Part shown: piece after piece, positions 27,485 to 30,012 of the stretch | Position numbering within the stretch: position 1 is the stretch's first letter | Layout: each line of letters starts with the position of its first letter | IMG/VR virus record: IMGVR_UViG_3300047300_000222 | Location: 1-30,012 of that record | DNA: 30,012 nt | From: a virus | Strand: one strand, 5' to 3' | The notes under the pieces: generated by a model | Databases searched by the model: none | What the model was told of the DNA's origin: nothing | Seen by the model: the letters and a program-made list of their open reading frames with translations, nothing else | Translations under genes and position numbers: made by a program

Positions 27485-27630
27485 TTCTTGGCTTTCTTTG
27501 CCATGTTCTTGGCAGTACGCTCACCACGTTTTGGCATAGGTTTACCAACAGCAATCATTATTGCCAATGGCATAGCCTTCTTTTCCTTCTTAGGCATTTT
27601 GGCGCTAGTCATTTTGGTTTTTCCGTACAT
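27481..27630 (-). CDS. tiny Lys/Met-rich protein, 49 aa
   Basis: Frame from ATG 27630 to TGA 27481-27483, overlapping the next start as ATGA. It reads MYGKTKMTSAKMPKKEKKAM, then PLAIMIAVGKPMPKRGERTA and a KKAKK end. A short hydrophobic stretch (PLAIMIAVG) lies between two Lys-rich arms. I recall similar KKAMPLAMMIAVGKP sequences in phage genomes, always without function. It is the first of four consecutive basic genes. Confidence 0.7.
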   Translation of the reverse strand: MYGKTKMTSAKMPKKEKKAMPLAIMIAVGKPMPKRGERTAKNMAKKAKK

Positions 27631-27634
27631 AAGA

Positions 27635-27838
27635 TCACCTTATAAGTTTGGTTGCAACAAAAGAAATGATACCGCCTACGACAGAAGCGATAGCCATACC
27701 TACAAAGAAACCACCTTTAGACCGATTAGCCATCTCTAAAAGCGCTTTAATATCTTGGCGAAGTGCGTGAACTTCTAACTGAAGCGCCTCAACTTGGGCT
27801 TCCAATTTACCGAATTCTCGTGGATCAATCTCAGACAT
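27635..27838 (-). CDS. XhlA-like holin candidate, 67 aa
   Basis: ATG 27838 is chosen over an in-frame TTG at 27844 because it begins MSEIDPREFGKLEAQVEALQ. A coiled coil (residues 8-42) is followed by a membrane helix GFFVGMAIASVVGGIISFVA and a short basic end. This is the layout of XhlA/hemolysin-type small phage membrane proteins, which can act as holins or holin partners. It lies with the head genes, 13 kb from the endolysin. A second holin-like protein lies beside Rz, so which one triggers lysis is open. Confidence 0.75.
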   Translation of the reverse strand: MSEIDPREFGKLEAQVEALQLEVHALRQDIKALLEMANRSKGGFFVGMAIASVVGGIISFVATKLIR

Positions 27839-28028
27839 TTTCAACTACCTTCTTGGGACGACCCATTTTCTTGGGTGGAGCTGTGAACTCCAAAGGTTTT
27901 TCTTGAGTTTCGACAACTTCTTCTGTGTCTATTCTCACATAACCTTGATGACCCTTCATTGAGTCAATGTCATGTTGATAGGTAAAAGTGACTGTCTGTC
28001 CACTTGTTAAACACTTAAAGGTTGCCAT
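27831..28028 (-). CDS. small protein with AT-hook-like tail, 65 aa
   Basis: ATG 28028 follows GGAGTTCTT. The N-terminal half is beta-like (MATFKCLTSGQTVTFTYQHD, then MKGHQGYVRID), an arrangement I recall from tiny phage proteins near capsid genes. The C-terminus PPKKMGRPKKVVENV contains the GRPKK core of an AT-hook, a short minor-groove binder. The acidic linker (TEEVVETQEKP) separates them. DNA or scaffold binding in the head is inferred from this tail. Downstream of a strong terminator. Confidence 0.75.
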   Translation of the reverse strand: MATFKCLTSGQTVTFTYQHDIDSMKGHQGYVRIDTEEVVETQEKPLEFTAPPKKMGRPKKVVENV

Positions 28029-28041
28029 AAGAACTCCATTA

Positions 28042-28066
28042 AAAAGGGGGTTATTAGCCCCCTTTT
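28042..28066 (-). terminator. bidirectional rho-independent terminator
   Basis: A perfect 9-bp stem AAAAGGGGG/CCCCCTTTT (28042-28050 with 28058-28066) with a 7-nt loop has T-tracts on both strands, so it can stop transcription either way. It begins right at the stop codon of the decoration-type gene and precedes the ribosome site of the AT-hook-like gene. It should reduce expression of all leftward genes beyond. Confidence 0.88.
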
Positions 28067-28067
28067 A

Positions 28068-28391
28068 TTAGACCATGCGAGCAATAACAATACGCATTGT
28101 TGTTGAAGCCAAGTCTGCTGTTGAACCAGATTCATTCTGAATACGGAACTTGACAGTATCTGCGGCAGAAACATATCCTGACACAATCAAACCTACCAAA
28201 TCCACACCCAAAGATGCACCCAGAACCATATCGCCCAAGGCTACGCCAGGGACTGTAATGTCGTCTGTTTCGCCAGCGCCATCAACCAATGAACCTGCGT
28301 TCAAAGTTGCTGTGACTGCCCATGTATCGCTGAACAAGCCACGGAACTGATCGTTACCACGACGAGATACTACTGCTGATGCGGTTGCCAT
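28068..28391 (-). CDS. head decoration-type virion protein, 107 aa
   Basis: ATG 28391 follows AGGAGGAATTTATT, a very strong ribosome site. After a short basic start (MATASAVVSRRGNDQFRGLF) the protein is beta-rich (ITVPGVALGDMVLGASLGVD, then GLIVSGYVSAADTVKFRIQN). It ends TTMRIVIARMV. The position directly after the capsid gene, between two strong terminators, and a strong ribosome site suggest an abundant structural protein such as a decoration or head-fibre protein. Assignment is by position and fold impression. Confidence 0.72.
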   Translation of the reverse strand: MATASAVVSRRGNDQFRGLFSDTWAVTATLNAGSLVDGAGETDDITVPGVALGDMVLGASLGVDLVGLIVSGYVSAADTVKFRIQNESGSTADLASTTMRIVIARMV

Positions 28392-28412
28392 AATAAATTC
28401 CTCCTAGATTAA

Positions 28413-28442
28413 GAAAAAATCCCCCCACCCGAAGGCGAGGGG
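28413..28442 (-). terminator. strong terminator with UUCG loop after capsid gene
   Basis: Read on the minus strand, a 9-bp stem CCCCTCGCC/GGTGGGGGG (two G.T pairs) is capped by the extra-stable TTCG tetraloop (c-UUCG-g) and followed by ATTTTTTCTT. It starts 14 nt after the capsid stop. It should cut most transcripts after the capsid gene while letting some through, and protect the capsid mRNA 3' end. Confidence 0.9.
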
Positions 28443-28455
28443 AAAGTGGCAACAA

Positions 28456-29430
28456 TTAGGCTGGAACTGCCAAAGCAAATGCGCCAGAAGCGTTAGCAGC
28501 AGAGCTGGTAGCGTTTGTACGCAAGGCTTTAACACCATAGATAGTGTCAGCAGTGAACAATGTACCGAGGTACTCTTGTTTGTACTGAGTCTGTGAACGG
28601 ATGCCCAACTGCTCAACCAAGACCATAGAGTCTTTGTGACCCATCAAGCAGATGCGGTCAGCGCCAGAAGAACCAGCACCGAAGTCAGCGTTGGATGTGG
28701 CGAACACAGCCATGCCGTACAGTTGACCAATTTCACCATTGCGGATTGCATTGCCGTTGCCAACAAATGCTTGCTCAGTGTAACGAGCCAAACCCATCAA
28801 AGTGTTGCGGCTTGAAGGAGGGATGATGAAGAAACGACCATCCATAGGAATGTCGTTGTCATCCAAACGCTGAATAGTGCGACGAATAGCAGCATCGGTC
28901 AAAGCAGCGGCATTGGAGGTAGAGCTGTTATAAGCAGTTGTACCATCAGAGCCGATGTAAGCCTTTGTTGTAGAAGCAGCAGTAGCGTAGTCATCAGTAC
29001 CAACTGTAGCGCCATTGAAAGCACGACCCAATTGAACCAAGTCTGTATCGATGCGCTTAGCCAAAGCATAACCAGCGTCTTCTGTGTAGAAAGAACGCAG
29101 TGATGTCAGGGCTTGAACTTCAACGATGTCTTCGATCAAACGGCTGTATTCATAGTGCTTGTTAATCAACACTTGAATGTTAGTGTCGCTCTCTGCGATC
29201 AGAGTAACGGCATCAGTAGCGGCTTTGGCAGAAGCAGAACCACGAGCTGGGCTAGGGATGTTAACAGTGTCACCCTTTTTGCCTTTGAAAGACATCTTCT
29301 TGACCAAGTTGGCCAATACGAGGTTCTTTTTATAGGCGGCAACAATTTCATCACTCCAAATCTCTGGAATGAAGTTAGCTGCGGAAGACGTTGTTACGCT
29401 ATTTGTTGGGGAAAAGGCGGTATTTGCCAT
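28456..29430 (-). CDS. major capsid protein (HK97-type)
   Basis: 324 aa, starting at ATG 29430 behind TAGGAGATTTAATC. The N-terminal arm is MANTAFSPTNSVTTSSAANF with IPEIWSDEIVAAYKKNLVLA, then FKGKKGDTVNIPSP, which is the E-loop region pattern of T7-like and related podovirus capsids. Later motifs are HYEYSRLIEDIVEVQAL, IPMDGRFFIIPPSSRNTLMG, GEIGQLYGMAVFATSNADFG and a KQEYLGTLFTADTIYGVKAL end. These match HK97-fold capsid proteins. Its position after the scaffold and before a strong terminator fits the most abundant virion protein. Confidence 0.92.
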   Translation of the reverse strand: MANTAFSPTNSVTTSSAANFIPEIWSDEIVAAYKKNLVLANLVKKMSFKGKKGDTVNIPSPARGSASAKAATDAVTLIAESDTNIQVLINKHYEYSRLIEDIVEVQALTSLRSFYTEDAGYALAKRIDTDLVQLGRAFNGATVGTDDYATAASTTKAYIGSDGTTAYNSSTSNAAALTDAAIRRTIQRLDDNDIPMDGRFFIIPPSSRNTLMGLARYTEQAFVGNGNAIRNGEIGQLYGMAVFATSNADFGAGSSGADRICLMGHKDSMVLVEQLGIRSQTQYKQEYLGTLFTADTIYGVKALRTNATSSAANASGAFALAVPA

Positions 29431-29454
29431 GATTAAATCTCCTAAAAACGATGT

Positions 29455-30012
29455 TTAACGAACCCGTTTCTCCATGTACGCTTGCATGATTTCATCACTC
29501 AAAGCGGCATAGCGTTCAGGGTCTTTCAATTGAAGCTGAATAAGGTCAGCCCTACGATAAATCTTCTTTGATGATTCACCAGAACCACCTACATCAACCG
29601 CTACTGCCTTTAAGTTCTGCTTGCGAGTTGCCTCACCTTCATCACTTACTTGCTTGTTCCTTACAGAACGCAGTTGTTTGTAAGTAGAAATCAATTCATT
29701 GGCAGAGTCGAAATCATATCCAGCATCGGCTTCTTGAAAGAGTTTTAAGCGAACAGGGCTAGACTTCACCCAGTTTGCAAATTCCTGATCTTTTGCGATG
29801 TCGCCAAAATCGGGATGCTCTTGCGCTAACCTTTGCTGAACTTGCACCTTTTTCATCTCAAGGGTCGCTAGGCGAGCCGCTTGGACGTCAGGGTGATTGT
29901 CAACAGTCCTTTGAATTGCTTTCTGTGGATTCTCAAAGAAATCTACTTCAGGCTCTTCCTGCTTTGTCTGTTGCTGTTTAGACACCAGGTTCTGTTTGAT
30001 GAGTTCATCAGC
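29455..30012 (-). CDS. scaffolding protein, N-terminus cut by window edge
   Basis: The frame is open to the right edge with residues ADELIKQNLVSKQQQ before the GTG at 29985, so the true start lies outside the window. The visible part is acidic and helical: EVDFFENPQKAIQRTVDNHP, then AQEHPDFGDIAKDQEFANWV, then PVRLKLFQEADAGYDFDSAN and ELISTYKQL. This is the widespread podovirus scaffold family (FF-x-(N/D)P-x-KAI...HPDF...SP-x-R-x-x-x-F-x-x-AD). The C-terminus is basic (YMEKRVR) and would dock on the capsid protein. It would guide procapsid assembly and then leave. Confidence 0.88.
   Translation of the reverse strand, partial: ADELIKQNLVSKQQQTKQEEPEVDFFENPQKAIQRTVDNHPDVQAARLATLEMKKVQVQQRLAQEHPDFGDIAKDQEFANWVKSSPVRLKLFQEADAGYDFDSANELISTYKQLRSVRNKQVSDEGEATRKQNLKAVAVDVGGSGESSKKIYRRADLIQLQLKDPERYAALSDEIMQAYMEKRVR

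Noticed and set aside
26549-27539. Long rightward frames (210 and 175 codons) across the small basic genes
   Set aside because: They are antisense to well-supported overlapping leftward genes with known family patterns and lack ribosome sites.
1-30012. tRNA genes, CRISPR arrays, insertion sequences, integrase and attachment sites
   Set aside because: No cloverleaf with a proper T-arm, no regularly spaced repeats, no transposase or integrase motif and no flanking att-like duplication were found by eye.

Overview
The window is part of a tailed double-stranded DNA phage genome, most likely a podovirus-type phage of a Gram-negative host. Three things support this: a minus-strand virion module (scaffold, HK97-type capsid, adaptor, tail, fibre, three large internal or ejection-type proteins), a Gram-negative lysis cassette (GH19 endolysin, Rz with a nested Rz1, holin-like membrane proteins), and dense ATGA, GTGA and TAATG overlaps between tiny genes. 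Many small proteins resemble families common in uncultivated freshwater phages and in Burkholderiales phages. That host guess is inference only. Terminase, portal, integrase and DNA polymerase are not in the window.

Layout. (1) 1-2350: a tandem palindromic operator-like element, one leftward small gene, then a rightward operon of six genes whose starts mostly use an AGGTGT-type ribosome site. It includes a two-domain beta-clamp-like protein and ends in a clear terminator. (2) 2421-7594: a leftward operon of about 15 overlapping small genes: Ref/HNH-like nuclease, RusA resolvase, an HNH-AP2 homing nuclease, several mix-and-match accessory proteins, and at its head a DUF1376/replication-initiator-type protein. 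A good sigma70-type promoter with two identical 12-bp repeats lies just upstream (7695-7729). (3) 7725-8239: a winged-helix protein and a small partner, leftward. (4) 8240-8371: divergent control region with inverted repeats. (5) 8372-11394: rightward operon that mostly uses a repeated AGGAGTGAAT(G)ATG start signal. It encodes a DUF1071 (Sak3-like) annealing protein, a small protein with an SSB-like acidic tip, a winged-helix protein and a MazG-like protein. A structured-looking 150-nt gap sits inside it.

(6) 11387-15755, leftward: a tiny membrane protein, metallophosphoesterase, zincin-like protein, endolysin, Rz/Rz1, holin-like protein, lipoprotein and five more small proteins, several with membrane segments. 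(7) 15755-23802: three long internal/ejection-type virion proteins, a small protein and the tail fibre with internal repeats. (8) 23804-30012: HNH nuclease, tail/stabilisation protein, adaptor, small virion-associated proteins, four consecutive tiny basic proteins, an XhlA-like holin candidate, an AT-hook-like protein, a decoration-type protein, major capsid protein and scaffold (cut by the window edge). Two strong leftward terminators flank the gene after the capsid gene.

Together the early regions supply regulation and recombination (clamp, annealing protein, SSB-like tail, RusA). The late leftward block builds the particle and lyses the cell. The most interesting items are the two-domain clamp, the SSB-tip protein, the structured or frameshifted gap at 10075-10225, the tandem palindromes at 54-97 and the array of tiny basic proteins.
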